Assembly: GCF_004299785.2 (NCBI RefSeq)
Contig: NZ_CP036246.2
Location: 62,001 to 126,000, forward strand
Length of the DNA stretch: 64,000 nt
From: Arcobacter porcinus
GTDB lineage: Bacteria > Campylobacterota > Campylobacteria > Campylobacterales > Arcobacteraceae
Direction: 5' to 3'
A program made the translations under genes and the position numbers. How positions within the stretch are numbered: the stretch's first letter is position 1; every line of letters begins with the position of its first letter. Under the pieces are notes generated by a model. The model did no database searches and was not told the origin of the DNA. It worked only from the letters and a program-made list of their open reading frames with translations. Shown piece by piece: positions 1-7,822 of the stretch.

Positions 1-159
1 ATTGTAAACTCTTTAGTTGGAGATTTTGAGTTTAATTCACCTGAAACATTAAGCGCATTTGCACTTGGACTTACATTGTTTATTGTTACATTGATTTTAA
101 ATATGATCTCATTATCTTTAATTAGAAAATTTAAAGAAAAATATAAAGCCTTTTTATAA
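1..159 (+). CDS. pstC: PstC, phosphate ABC transporter permease (C-terminal end only)
   Basis: The first 52 codons are open from the window edge and end in TAA. The residues form one hydrophobic membrane segment (FALGLTLFIVTLILNMISL) followed by a basic tail (IRKFKEKYKAFL), which is how the last membrane helix of PstC ends. Identity rests on position: the permease partner pstA, the ATPase pstB and phoU follow on the same strand after an insertion element. PstC and PstA together form the inner-membrane channel of the high-affinity phosphate importer. The 5' part lies outside the window. Confidence 0.75.
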   Translation: MVNSLVGDFEFNSPETLSAFALGLTLFIVTLILNMISLSLIRKFKEKYKAFL

Positions 160-172
160 AGAATAACTTAAA

Positions 173-208
173 ATGAAGAGAAAATTAAAAAAGGCAATAT
201 TTTATTAA
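173..208 (+). pseudogene. Possible stranded original 5' end of pstA
   Basis: An ATG 13 bases after the pstC stop opens an 11-codon frame (MKRKLKKAIFY). Its first seven codons would join in frame to pstA codon 7 ([11 protein letters not shown]) if positions 194-2010 were removed, giving a normal tightly spaced pstC-pstA junction. The A-rich sequences at 181-193 and 1998-2010 differ at one base of 13. This is inference: A-rich DNA can match by chance. It suggests the insertion lies inside the old pstA coding start and that today's start at 1993 is secondary. Confidence 0.4.
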
Positions 209-253
209 CAATATATTTTTAAAGAACATTTGCAAGTAAATATTTCTTGCTGA

Positions 254-326
254 TGTTTGATTTTTGAAGTACTATTTTTAATGCAATTATCTAGAATTTT
301 GCAAATAGTATTTTGATAATCAAACA
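254..326. repeat. Long interrupted hairpin downstream of the IS recombinase
   Basis: A 9-bp stem (254-262 with 318-326), a symmetric 7/7 internal loop, an 8-bp stem (270-277 with 303-310), a 5-base bulge and a 4-bp stem (283-286 with 299-302) form a 73-base stem-loop with no coding function. It lies outside the left inverted repeat. It may be part of a wider element end or an intergenic repeat of the host. Confidence 0.5.
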
Positions 327-377
327 GTAATGTTTGGTTAAACAATTTAGTAAAGTGATAGCTTTTTTTAATGCTAT

Positions 378-434
378 CTTTTAGATTTAAGTACTAACTT
401 GTGATCTTTTTACAATTTACTGTTTATGACTTAG
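378..434 (+). repeat. IS inverted repeat, left copy
   Basis: This 57-base stretch matches the reverse complement of 1871-1928 over its whole length with a few mismatches and one-base gaps. The shared core is AAGTACTAACTT, and both copies end in an ATGACTT(T)AG block. It overlaps the last 11 bases of the recombinase gene, so it belongs to the element and not to the host flank. Confidence 0.75.
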
Positions 435-1653
435 AAAATACACGAGATGGATCATATGGAGTGTTGTATCTAAATATAGAGTAAATTATGGTTGCAAGTT
501 TTCTAGCAACAGCAATAATTCCCTCCTGTTTGGATTTACCTTGAGACTTTTTTGTATCATAATATTGTTTTAGTTCTTTGTTGTGTAATAAACAACTAAC
601 ACTTGCCATATATAAAGCATGTTTAGCTAAAGAAGAACCTCTTTTGCTTAAATGACCTGTAGATTTGGAATTACCTGAGCTATTTTCTGTTGGAAATAAT
701 CCAAGATAACCAATAAATTTAATAGGTGTTTTAAATCTTGATAGATCTCCACATTCACTAATAACTGCAGCAATAGTTTTAGATGAAACTCCAGGAATAG
801 TTTTTAAGTTCTCAATCAATGAATTAGTTGGAACATCTTTTTCCTCTTTAATACCATTTTTTTCAAGAAGTGCTAATATCTCTTCTTCTAATATAGATAG
901 TTCTTCTTGATATATTTTAAGAAGTCTAATAGAACTTTTAATAGCAATAGCTCTTGCATCTTTGGCTTTACCTGAATAAATAGAGTTTTTTGCTAACTCT
1001 AAAACCTCTATAGCCTTTTGGTTATTAAAACTATTTCCTTGAATATGTCTAAAAATTTTAAGTATCCTGTCAACACTACTATGTTTATAGTGGTGTGCAG
1101 TTGGATATTTATCTAAAAGTGCAAGCCCTGTGATGCTAAATATATCAATAAAATTTTCAAGTTCTGGAAATGTAACTGTTACTTGAGTAAGTATTCTCTT
1201 CTTTACTTCTTTCATGTCTGATTGTATAGAAGCACGATTACGATATAAAGTTCTTAAACTCTGATATTCGTCATCAGTTACATAACCTGAACTATATTTA
1301 CCATCTTTTAAAAATAAAGCTATGATCCAAGAATCTATGTTGTCGTTTTTTACTTTCTTCATTGTGTGTTGTTCTCTATATCTAGTTGTTTGAAATGGAT
1401 TTAATAGTTTAACATTAAACCCATGAGAATTTAAAAACTCCCAAAGGTTTTCACCATAAATACCAGTTGCTTCAAGACCAATTATAAAATCATTTGTATT
1501 TGATGAAATAGTTTCAAGTTTAGTAATAAACTTTGAAAATCCATCAATACAGTTTGTAACTCTTATAGGTTTTTGTGTAACTTTTACTTCATTCTCATCA
1601 ATGATAGTAACAACATGAAAGCTTTTAGCAATATCAATTCCAACATAATACAT
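424..1653 (-). CDS. IS110-family transposase (DEDD/serine recombinase)
   Basis: The 409-residue protein has both halves of the IS110 family. The N-terminal RuvC-like DEDD domain shows D7 (GIDIAKS), E61 (LEATGIYG), D104 and D107 (NDNID). The C-terminal Transposase_20 domain has a helix-hairpin segment (LKTIPGVSSKTIAAV, about 283-297) and the ENSSG motif at about 323-327, which carries the family's catalytic serine, then HLSKRGSSLAKHAL. A coiled region at about 245-275 links them. No stop or frameshift is visible and all catalytic residues are present, so the enzyme is probably active. Such enzymes are guided by a bridge RNA from a non-coding end of the element. The start is ATG. Confidence 0.95.
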   Translation of the reverse strand: MYYVGIDIAKSFHVVTIIDENEVKVTQKPIRVTNCIDGFSKFITKLETISSNTNDFIIGLEATGIYGENLWEFLNSHGFNVKLLNPFQTTRYREQHTMKKVKNDNIDSWIIALFLKDGKYSSGYVTDDEYQSLRTLYRNRASIQSDMKEVKKRILTQVTVTFPELENFIDIFSITGLALLDKYPTAHHYKHSSVDRILKIFRHIQGNSFNNQKAIEVLELAKNSIYSGKAKDARAIAIKSSIRLLKIYQEELSILEEEILALLEKNGIKEEKDVPTNSLIENLKTIPGVSSKTIAAVISECGDLSRFKTPIKFIGYLGLFPTENSSGNSKSTGHLSKRGSSLAKHALYMASVSCLLHNKELKQYYDTKKSQGKSKQEGIIAVARKLATIIYSIFRYNTPYDPSRVFSKS

Positions 1654-1676
1654 TTTTTTATACCTCGTTTATAATA

Positions 1677-1785
1677 ATCTTTAGTTGCCTAGCCTAAGCT
1701 AGATTCACAGCCTCGTTAATCTATATGTAGTAAGTGCTATACAGCTACCTCCACAGCTTTTAATAAATGATTAACAACTAAAGAT
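1677..1785 (-). ncRNA. Candidate bridge RNA in the upstream end of the IS110 element
   Basis: The non-coding stretch upstream of the recombinase folds strongly. A perfect 11-base inverted repeat (ATCTTTAGTTG 1677-1687 with 1775-1785) encloses a perfect 5-bp hairpin with a 4-base loop (1689-1702), a perfect 7-base pair block (GTTAATC 1715-1721 with GATTAAC 1769-1775, sharing one base with the outer arm) and a small inner stem (GTAG 1727-1730 with CTAC 1745-1748). IS110-group elements encode their bridge RNA at this place, on the recombinase strand. The structure is seen; the function, the true RNA ends and the guide loops are inferred. The rest of 1654-1992 holds no gene. Confidence 0.45.
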
Positions 1786-1870
1786 ATCAACAGGCTTATA
1801 TAATGTAGTTTGCTAGAATAAATATAAATTCAATTCCATCATTGCTACAAGGAAAAAAATGTTGTTATAT

Positions 1871-1928
1871 CTAAAGTCATAGACTGTAAAAAGTAAAAGA
1901 TTTGAAGTTAGTACTTCAATCTTAAAAG
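1871..1928 (-). repeat. IS inverted repeat, right copy
   Basis: This is the partner of the repeat at 378-434. Read on the minus strand it shares CTTTTA(A)GATT, the core AAGTACTAACTT, ATCTTTT and an ATGACTTTAG block. It lies about 85 bases outside the structured non-coding segment at 1677-1785 and 65 bases before the pstA start. Confidence 0.75.
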
Positions 1929-1992
1929 AATATATTTTTTAGCTAAAAGCTAGGTTATATATTCATAAATTTATTATACGAGTGAATACATT

Positions 1993-3180
1993 ATGATAAA
2001 AATAAAAAAGAAAAACAAAAAACAAAATATATTTTATGATCCAACTCTAAAAAGAAGACATGCTAGTTCTAAAAGATTTAAGAAGTTTACTCTTACTTCA
2101 TTGATCTTTTCAATAGCTTTTTTGGCATTTTTCCTTTTTGATATGTTTACAAAAGCTCTACCTGCATTTAATGTAGCTTATGTAAAAGTTGATATTACTT
2201 TTAATGAAAAATCTTTAGATGATACAAGATTTGCAGTAGAAAGAGACTTAAGAACAATAGTTTCAAGAGCTGCTTTAAGAGATCTTCCAAGTATGTTAAA
2301 AGAGAATCCAGAGTATATGAATACAACTCAAAACTTATGGATTTTAGCAAATCATCAAGTTGATCAATATTTAAAGAAGCATAATAATAATTTAAAAGAA
2401 AAAGAGATTTTACTTGTTGAAGAGTTAAAAGCAAAATCTTTAATTAAAAAGAAGTTTAATACTGTTTTCTTTACAAATGGAGATTCAAAAATTCCTGAAA
2501 ATGCAGGGTTTTTATCAAGTATTATTGGATCTATTTTAACTCTATTTATAACTATGATTATTGCATTTCCAATTGGAGTTATGACAGCTATTTATCTTGA
2601 GGAGTTTGCAGGTGATAATAAGTTTACAAGATTTATAGAGATAAATATAAATAACCTTGCAGCTATTCCATCTATTTTATTTGGACTTTTAGGACTTGCA
2701 ATATTTATAAATCTTTTTGGAATGCCAAGAAGTTCTCCTTTGGTTGGAGGATTGACTTTAGCACTTATGACTTTACCAATTATAATAGTTAGTTCAAGAG
2801 CAGCTTTAAGAGCTGTTCCAGATAGTATTAGACAAGCTGGATATGGTTTGGGATTAAATAAAATTCAAGTAACAAAAGATCATGTTTTACCTTTAGCATT
2901 TCCAGGAATTATGACAGGATCAATTATTGGTTTAGCACAAGCTATGGGAGAAACTGCACCATTGATTATTATTGGAATGATTGCATTTATTCCAGATGCA
3001 CCAGCTATGGTAACAAGTGCTGCAACAGTTATGCCAGCACAAATATTTACTTGGGCTGGAATGCCTGAGGGAATGTATATTGAAAAAACAGCAGCAGGTA
3101 TTTTAGTTTTATTATCAATTTTAATATCACTAAATGCAGTTGCAATTTATCTTAGAAAAAAACTTGAAGTAAAATGGTAA
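1993..3180 (+). CDS. pstA: PstA, phosphate ABC transporter permease
   Basis: This is the second permease subunit of the PstSCAB phosphate importer. The 395 residues exceed the usual 280-300 because of an N-terminal DUF3333-type region: a basic cytoplasmic start, one membrane helix (about 32-52) and a charged periplasmic segment of about 115 residues. The permease core follows, with helices from about residue 175 and the coupling loop with its EAA-type segment near [17 protein letters not shown]. pstB starts 10 bases downstream. The first codons may have been replaced by sequence brought by the IS element, and the spacer before the ATG has only a weak ribosome site (GAGTGA). Expression now probably depends on a promoter within or beyond the element. 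Confidence 0.92.
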   Translation: MIKIKKKNKKQNIFYDPTLKRRHASSKRFKKFTLTSLIFSIAFLAFFLFDMFTKALPAFNVAYVKVDITFNEKSLDDTRFAVERDLRTIVSRAALRDLPSMLKENPEYMNTTQNLWILANHQVDQYLKKHNNNLKEKEILLVEELKAKSLIKKKFNTVFFTNGDSKIPENAGFLSSIIGSILTLFITMIIAFPIGVMTAIYLEEFAGDNKFTRFIEININNLAAIPSILFGLLGLAIFINLFGMPRSSPLVGGLTLALMTLPIIIVSSRAALRAVPDSIRQAGYGLGLNKIQVTKDHVLPLAFPGIMTGSIIGLAQAMGETAPLIIIGMIAFIPDAPAMVTSAATVMPAQIFTWAGMPEGMYIEKTAAGILVLLSILISLNAVAIYLRKKLEVKW

Positions 3181-3190
3181 AAGGGAAAAA

Positions 3191-3961
3191 ATGAATAGTA
3201 ATAATAAAACAAAAATTGATGTAAAAAACTTAAATCTATATTATGGTTCAAATCAAGCACTTTATGATATTAATGTAAATTTGTATCAAAATAAAATTAC
3301 AGCTTTGATTGGACCTTCTGGATGTGGAAAATCAACATTTTTAAGATGTATAAATAGAATGAATGATTTAATAAATAGTGTAAAAATTGATGGAAAAATT
3401 GTAATTGATAAGAAAAATATCTATGATAAAGATGTTGATGAGGTAAGTGTTAGAAAAAGAGTAGGAATGGTATTTCAACAGCCAAACCCTTTTCCAAAAT
3501 CTATTTATGATAATGTTTCTTATGCTCCATTAAAACACGGAATGGTAAGAAAAGGTTCACAATGTGATGAGTTGGTTGAAAGCTCTTTAGTTCAAGCTGG
3601 ACTTTGGAATGAAGTAAAAGATAAATTAACAACTCCAGGAACTTCACTTTCAGGTGGACAGCAACAAAGACTTTGTATTGCAAGAACAATTGCAATAAAA
3701 CCAGAGGTTATTTTAATGGATGAACCAACTTCTGCACTTGATCCAATTAGTACAGAAAAAATTGAAGCTTTGATGCTTGAATTAAAACAAAATTATACAA
3801 TTATAACAGTTACTCATAATATGCAACAAGCAGCTAGGGTTGCTGATTATACAGCATTTTTTCACTTAGGAAAACTAATTGAATATGATGAAACAGAGAC
3901 AATTTTTGTTAATCCTAGCAATAAAAAAACAGAAGATTATATTACAGGGAGATTTGGATAA
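3191..3961 (+). CDS. pstB: PstB, phosphate ABC transporter ATPase
   Basis: This cytoplasmic ATPase drives phosphate import through PstC-PstA. The 256 residues carry Walker [10 protein letters not shown] (41-49), the Q loop (VFQQPNPFP, about 94-102), the ABC signature LSGGQQQR (153-160), Walker B VILMDEP (173-179), the D loop SALD and the switch histidine in TVTHN (about 209). Length and motifs are normal for the family. Its stop overlaps the phoU start by one base (TAATG), so the two are probably translationally coupled. Confidence 0.97.
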   Translation: MNSNNKTKIDVKNLNLYYGSNQALYDINVNLYQNKITALIGPSGCGKSTFLRCINRMNDLINSVKIDGKIVIDKKNIYDKDVDEVSVRKRVGMVFQQPNPFPKSIYDNVSYAPLKHGMVRKGSQCDELVESSLVQAGLWNEVKDKLTTPGTSLSGGQQQRLCIARTIAIKPEVILMDEPTSALDPISTEKIEALMLELKQNYTIITVTHNMQQAARVADYTAFFHLGKLIEYDETETIFVNPSNKKTEDYITGRFG

Positions 3962-4629
3962 TGTTAAAACCATATGAAGAAAAACTAATTAGAATAAAAC
4001 AAGAGATAAAACAGATAAGTGTAGATGTAATTGGTTCTTTAGAGTTTTGTTTAAAAGCTTTAAGTGAGAAAAAAATTGAAGAGTTAAGTAAACTTGAAAT
4101 AAGTGAGAAAAAAACTTTAATAAGATCAAATGAGATTGATAATATTATTGTTGGAACTTTGGCACTTTATTCACCTGAAGCAAAAGATTTAAGAAGATTA
4201 GTCTCTTTTTTGAAAATCACAAATGAGTTTGTAAGAACTGCTGCAAATACGAAAGATTTTGCAAAAATGTTTAGAAAATCATATTCAAATGATTTAGATA
4301 CAGCTATAATATTGGAGTATGCAATTCCACTTTTGAAATCAGCATTACTATCTTTACAAACAGCTTGTCTAATAATAGATGAAAAAGAGCCAAAACAGAT
4401 AGAACAAATGTATCAAAGAGTGACAGTTGAAGAGAGTAAAACGGATGATCTATACTCAATGGTAGAGAAAAATATTTTAAAACTAATCACAAAAAACTTA
4501 GATTTATCAAAAGAGTATTTTGATATTTTAAGTTCTTTAAGAAGATTAGAAAAAATAGCAGATAGATCTTTAAGTATTGCAAGATTATTGCAATTTGCAC
4601 AGGTTGGTGGAGATATTGAACAATCATAA
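3961..4629 (+). CDS. phoU: PhoU, phosphate-signalling regulator
   Basis: PhoU is a cytoplasmic all-helical protein that links the Pst transporter to the phosphate-sensing kinase and restrains the response when phosphate is plentiful. The 222 residues contain the two PhoU repeats; the clearest metal-binding-type segment is around ERIADRS-like LEKIADRSLSIAR near the C-terminus. It starts one base inside the pstB stop and is followed by an overlapping PsiE-family gene and the two-component genes, the expected company. Confidence 0.92.
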   Translation: MLKPYEEKLIRIKQEIKQISVDVIGSLEFCLKALSEKKIEELSKLEISEKKTLIRSNEIDNIIVGTLALYSPEAKDLRRLVSFLKITNEFVRTAANTKDFAKMFRKSYSNDLDTAIILEYAIPLLKSALLSLQTACLIIDEKEPKQIEQMYQRVTVEESKTDDLYSMVEKNILKLITKNLDLSKEYFDILSSLRRLEKIADRSLSIARLLQFAQVGGDIEQS

Positions 4630-5092
4630 AGAAAGAGAATCTTTTTATATAAGACATTTTAGGAAAGCACTAAGACGAATCTCAAAATATTTTAGTACAA
4701 ATTTTGAAGTCTTAGTTGCTGTGATAGTTTTTGCAACTATAATTATTGCAAAGTATGATTTTTATAAAGCAATTATTCTTATGCTTGAATTTATTGTTAT
4801 TATGGAAGTTATAAAGATGATTTCTGATTTTATTAAGAAAGAGACATTAAGACTTAGATATGTTCTTGATATTTTTATTATTTTCTTAGTAAGAGAAGTA
4901 ATTATTCTATCTACAAATAAAAACAAAGAGCATTTTGATATATTATTTATGTTAGTTGTTATATCTGTATTTTTTATTTTTAGAATTTTAGCTATCAAGT
5001 TTTCACCAGAAAATGAGAAGAAAAATGAGATAAAAGATAAAAAAACTTTAAAAGAAGAAAAAACAGAAGAGATCATTCAAAATGAAAAATAA
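4577..5092 (+). CDS. PsiE-family membrane protein
   Basis: The protein resembles the phosphate-starvation-inducible PsiE family (PF06146): a basic amphipathic start, four hydrophobic segments (about 44-60, 64-83, 95-112 and 121-141) and a long charged lysine/glutamate tail. Its biochemical role is unknown. The frame opens at ATG 4577, inside phoU; TTG 4616 is an alternative because GGTGGAG lies just upstream, though only three bases separate it from the TTG. It overlaps the next gene at its 3' end. Placement between phoU and the regulator genes supports a phosphate-starvation role. Confidence 0.75.
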   Translation: MQDYCNLHRLVEILNNHKERESFYIRHFRKALRRISKYFSTNFEVLVAVIVFATIIIAKYDFYKAIILMLEFIVIMEVIKMISDFIKKETLRLRYVLDIFIIFLVREVIILSTNKNKEHFDILFMLVVISVFFIFRILAIKFSPENEKKNEIKDKKTLKEEKTEEIIQNEK

Positions 5093-5756
5093 ATTAATCT
5101 TAATTATTGAAGATGAAGAAGATATGTTGGAACTTTTGGAGTATACTTTACAAAAAGAGGGATATGAAACTATTGGATTTTTATCAATAAATGAGAATGT
5201 AAATAAAATATTAGAAGAAGAAAAAATTGATTTGATTTTAATGGATAGAAATCTTCCAGGAGTTGAAGGTACATCTTTTATAAATAGTATAAAAAAAGAT
5301 GGTTATCAAATACCTGTTATTTATGTAACTGCAAAAGATAAAGATGAAGATATTCTAGATGGTTTTGAGTCTTATGCAGATGATTATATTACTAAACCAT
5401 TTAATATTAAAGAGCTTTGTGCAAGAGTAAAAGCTGTTATAAAAAGAACTTCAAATGAAAGTGAAAGTATAAAAATAAGAGATATTTTATATAAATCTTC
5501 AAATAAATCTTTCTATATTCAAGAAAAAAGAGTAAATCTAAGCCAATTAGAGACAAAGCTTCTTTTGGAGTTTATAAAAAACCAAAACATTCTTTTAAGT
5601 AGAGAATATTTACTTGAAAATATATGGCAAGACTCATTGGATAAACAAGAAAAGACTGTAAATGTGGCTATTAAAAGATTAAAAGATAAAATAGATCCAG
5701 ATGGTGAAAAAGATTATATAAAAGCAATTCGTGGAGAAGGATATATTTTTTGTTAA
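5082..5756 (+). CDS. OmpR/PhoB-type response regulator (PhosR-like)
   Basis: The receiver domain has the acidic pair E10-D11, phospho-acceptor D55 (LMDRNLPG) and K105 (TKPF). A winged-helix DNA-binding domain follows, ending in the usual IRGEGYIF. The gene starts inside the PsiE-like gene and overlaps the kinase gene downstream. Linkage to pst and phoU makes it the probable phosphate-response regulator, equivalent to PhoB or Campylobacter PhosR. No pho-box assignment is possible because the pst promoter is outside the window. Confidence 0.88.
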   Translation: MKNKLILIIEDEEDMLELLEYTLQKEGYETIGFLSINENVNKILEEEKIDLILMDRNLPGVEGTSFINSIKKDGYQIPVIYVTAKDKDEDILDGFESYADDYITKPFNIKELCARVKAVIKRTSNESESIKIRDILYKSSNKSFYIQEKRVNLSQLETKLLLEFIKNQNILLSREYLLENIWQDSLDKQEKTVNVAIKRLKDKIDPDGEKDYIKAIRGEGYIFC

Positions 5757-7141
5757 AAATACATCAGCTCTTTTTACGAACTTATCTTGTAACTTTTTTT
5801 GCAATATTTGCAACTTTATCAATAGTTATATACTTTTGGGCAAAAAGTTTTTATGTAAATGAGATTGAGAAAAATTTAATACAAAACATAAAAGTATTAT
5901 CGATTTTGATGGAGAAATCAAAAGATATTGATTCTGTTTTAGATCTTGTAAATAATCTTAGCTCAAAACTTGAAGTAAGAGTGTCAATTATTGATAAAGA
6001 TGGTAATGTAATAGCTGAAAGTCATAAAAAAGTAGAAGAGATAAAAGAGAATCATCTAAATAGAATTGAAATAATCCAAGCAATAAATTTTGAAATAGGT
6101 AAGCAAACAAGAGTTTCACAAACACTTTCAAAAGAGTATTTATATGTTGCAAAAAAAGTTTATATAAATAATGAAATGTATATTTTAAGAATTGCAGATG
6201 ATACAAGTAAAATTATAGATAATTTTATTCAATTATCTATTGAGATTTTTATATATATGGCACTTTTTTTGACTATTAGTTTTATGATTAGTTATTTTAT
6301 AAGTCTTAGAATAAAAAAAGAGATAGATTCTATTTTAGACTTTTTAGAAAATCTTGGAAATGCTAAAGATAATGAACCTTTTCAATCAAATTTCACATAT
6401 GAATTTAATAGAATTACAAAGATTTTAAATAAAGTATCATCAAAACTTCAAGTAAAAGCAAAAGAAAAAGCTAAATATACAGCTAAATTAAAATTTGCTA
6501 ATAGACAAAAAGATGATATTATTTCTGCTATTTCACATGAATTCAAAAACCCAATAGCAGTAATAAAAGGTTATAGTCAAACACTTATAAACGATCCAGA
6601 GCTTCCAAATGATATGAGAAATAAGTTTCTAAATAAGATTATTTTTAATTCTGATAAATTAAGTAAAATTATTGATAAATTAAGATTAAGTATAAAATTA
6701 AGAGATAAAGATAGCAGTTTAGATATTAGAGATTTTTATATTAAAAATATTTTAGAAAATATTTTAGGCGATTTAAAAGTAAAATATAAAGATAGAAAAA
6801 TATTACTCAAAGGTGAAAATATCAAAGTAAAAGCAGATGAAACTCTTTTTACAATAGTTATTTCAAATCTTATGGAGAATGCTTTAAAATACTCATTTGA
6901 AGATGTTATTGTAGAGTTTGATGAGAATTCAATCTCTATTATTGATAAAGGTGTGGGAATAGATGTAAGTGAACTTGAAAAGGTTAAAAAGAAGTATTAT
7001 AGAGTTTCTCATAATAACTGGAATAACTCTTTAGGATTAGGGCTTTATATTGTGCAGACAATTGTAAGTTTACATGGATTTACTTTGGATATTGAATCAA
7101 AAAAGATGGAAGGTTCTAAGTTTACTATTAGATATTATTAG
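5750..7141 (+). CDS. Phosphate-sensing-type histidine kinase (PhosS/PhoR-like)
   Basis: This membrane sensor kinase has helix 1 (about 11-30), a periplasmic domain of about 130 residues, helix 2 (about 164-186), then a HisKA domain with phospho-acceptor H263 (ISHEFKNP) and an ATPase domain with N box NLMENALKYS, DKGVGID and GLGLYIV. The start is TTG overlapping the regulator stop by seven bases, with ribosome site GGAGAAGG nine bases upstream. It presumably phosphorylates the adjacent regulator. PhoR-type kinases with little periplasmic domain differ; this large sensory loop is closer to the Campylobacter PhosS layout. Confidence 0.88.
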   Translation: MLKIHQLFLRTYLVTFFAIFATLSIVIYFWAKSFYVNEIEKNLIQNIKVLSILMEKSKDIDSVLDLVNNLSSKLEVRVSIIDKDGNVIAESHKKVEEIKENHLNRIEIIQAINFEIGKQTRVSQTLSKEYLYVAKKVYINNEMYILRIADDTSKIIDNFIQLSIEIFIYMALFLTISFMISYFISLRIKKEIDSILDFLENLGNAKDNEPFQSNFTYEFNRITKILNKVSSKLQVKAKEKAKYTAKLKFANRQKDDIISAISHEFKNPIAVIKGYSQTLINDPELPNDMRNKFLNKIIFNSDKLSKIIDKLRLSIKLRDKDSSLDIRDFYIKNILENILGDLKVKYKDRKILLKGENIKVKADETLFTIVISNLMENALKYSFEDVIVEFDENSISIIDKGVGIDVSELEKVKKKYYRVSHNNWNNSLGLGLYIVQTIVSLHGFTLDIESKKMEGSKFTIRYY

Positions 7142-7196
7142 GTTTAAAATTTAGCTTTATATTGTTAAAATGCCACACTTAAAAAAAGGAGCAAAA

Positions 7197-7439
7197 ATGA
7201 AAAAAATAATCTTAGGGTTAGGAGAACAATTACTTAATGTTTTTGTTATTTTAGGTTTTATTGTAGCTATTGTAATAATTCTTATAGGTCTGTTTGGTGG
7301 AAACTTTATACAAAGTTTAATAATAGGAATTGCAATATTGTTTTCTGTTGTTTTTACAACTTTTTTATTATATTTATTAATAGATATAAAAGATAAAGTT
7401 AGTAAAACAAATGAACTATTATCTAAAAAAGATAATTAA
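7197..7439 (+). CDS. Small two-helix membrane protein, unknown function
   Basis: This is an 80-residue protein of unrecognised family. Two hydrophobic segments (about residues 12-34 and 38-62) are followed by a charged cytoplasmic tail (DIKDKVSKTNELLSKKDN). An upstream in-frame ATG exists at 7170, but the start at 7197 is preferred because AAAGGAG lies at the right distance. A strong terminator follows the stop codon. Nothing in the sequence ties it to the phosphate genes upstream. Confidence 0.65.
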   Translation: MKKIILGLGEQLLNVFVILGFIVAIVIILIGLFGGNFIQSLIIGIAILFSVVFTTFLLYLLIDIKDKVSKTNELLSKKDN

Positions 7440-7444
7440 TAAAA

Positions 7445-7472
7445 AAGCCTATGTTATAAAAACATAGGCTTT
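7445..7472. terminator. Bidirectional terminator between small membrane gene and rpsU
   Basis: A perfect 11-bp stem (AAGCCTATGTT 7445-7455 with 7461-7471) and 5-base loop are flanked by A and T runs on both sides, so it can end both the plus-strand gene and the convergent rpsU transcript. Confidence 0.85.
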
Positions 7473-7495
7473 TAAAATAGAGTACGAAAAAACTA

Positions 7496-7708
7496 TTACA
7501 GTCTTGATTCGTATCTTCTAAGCATATATAATTTTTTAAGCATTTTCTTTCTAGCAGAAATTTTTTGTTTTTTTCTGATTTCCGTCATTGGCTCAAAATA
7601 TCTTCTTGCTCTAGTTTCAGTAACGATTAGGTTTCTGTCACATTGTTTTTTAAATCTTCTGTACGCTTCGTCAAAAGACTCAGTTTCTTTAACTTTAATG
7701 CCTGGCAC
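7496..7708 (-). CDS. rpsU: Ribosomal protein S21
   Basis: S21 is a small basic protein of the 30S subunit. The 70 residues begin PGIKVKE and end MLRRYESRL, as in Campylobacterota S21. An upstream GTG at 7717 would add ILV, but GTG 7708 gives the family N-terminus and has GGTGAT four bases upstream, so it is chosen. A perfect -10 (TATAAT) lies 36-42 bases upstream. The gene stands alone and converges on a strong shared terminator. Confidence 0.95.
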   Translation of the reverse strand: MPGIKVKETESFDEAYRRFKKQCDRNLIVTETRARRYFEPMTEIRKKQKISARKKMLKKLYMLRRYESRL

Positions 7709-7744
7709 TAAAATCACCCACTTTCTTTTAAAATTTAGGCTTGG

Positions 7745-7750
7745 ATTATA
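7745..7750 (-). promoter_or_regulatory. -10 element of the rpsU promoter
   Basis: A perfect TATAAT on the minus strand lies about 37 bases before the rpsU start, with AT-rich DNA and no clear -35, as is usual in Campylobacterota. Confidence 0.5.
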
Positions 7751-7822
7751 TAAGAAATAATCTTAATAACTATTTAACCAAATTTTAAATAGAATAAAAC
7801 TTTAAAATTAAAGGAAAATATC

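Larger units (their letters stand above)
378..1928 (-). mobile_element. IS110-family insertion sequence (minimal extent between inverted repeats)
   Basis: The element contains one 409-residue IS110-type recombinase on the minus strand and is bounded by inverted repeats at 378-434 and 1871-1928. Similar TAGC..GCTA hairpins lie just outside both repeats (357-378 and 1940-1952), so the true tips may be nearer 355 and 1955. The arrangement of a long non-coding end upstream of the recombinase and a short end downstream matches the IS110 group. It sits between pstC and pstA, which are normally adjacent. Exact ends cannot be set without an empty-site sequence, because IS110 elements make little or no target duplication. 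Confidence 0.8.

Noticed and set aside
2201-2434. Antisense open frame within pstA
   Set aside because: A low-complexity shadow of the coding strand with no ribosome site; pstA covers it fully.
1993-2520. PstA as a fusion with a new domain because of its long N-terminus
   Set aside because: The extra region has the layout of DUF3333, known at the start of PstA in several bacterial groups.
4762-5076. 104-codon antisense open frame opposite the PsiE-like gene
   Set aside because: Composition mirrors the lysine- and isoleucine-rich sense gene, and no start region or homology is visible.
7709-7717. GTG start at 7717 for rpsU
   Set aside because: The start at 7708 gives the S21 family N-terminus PGIKVKE and has better spacing.
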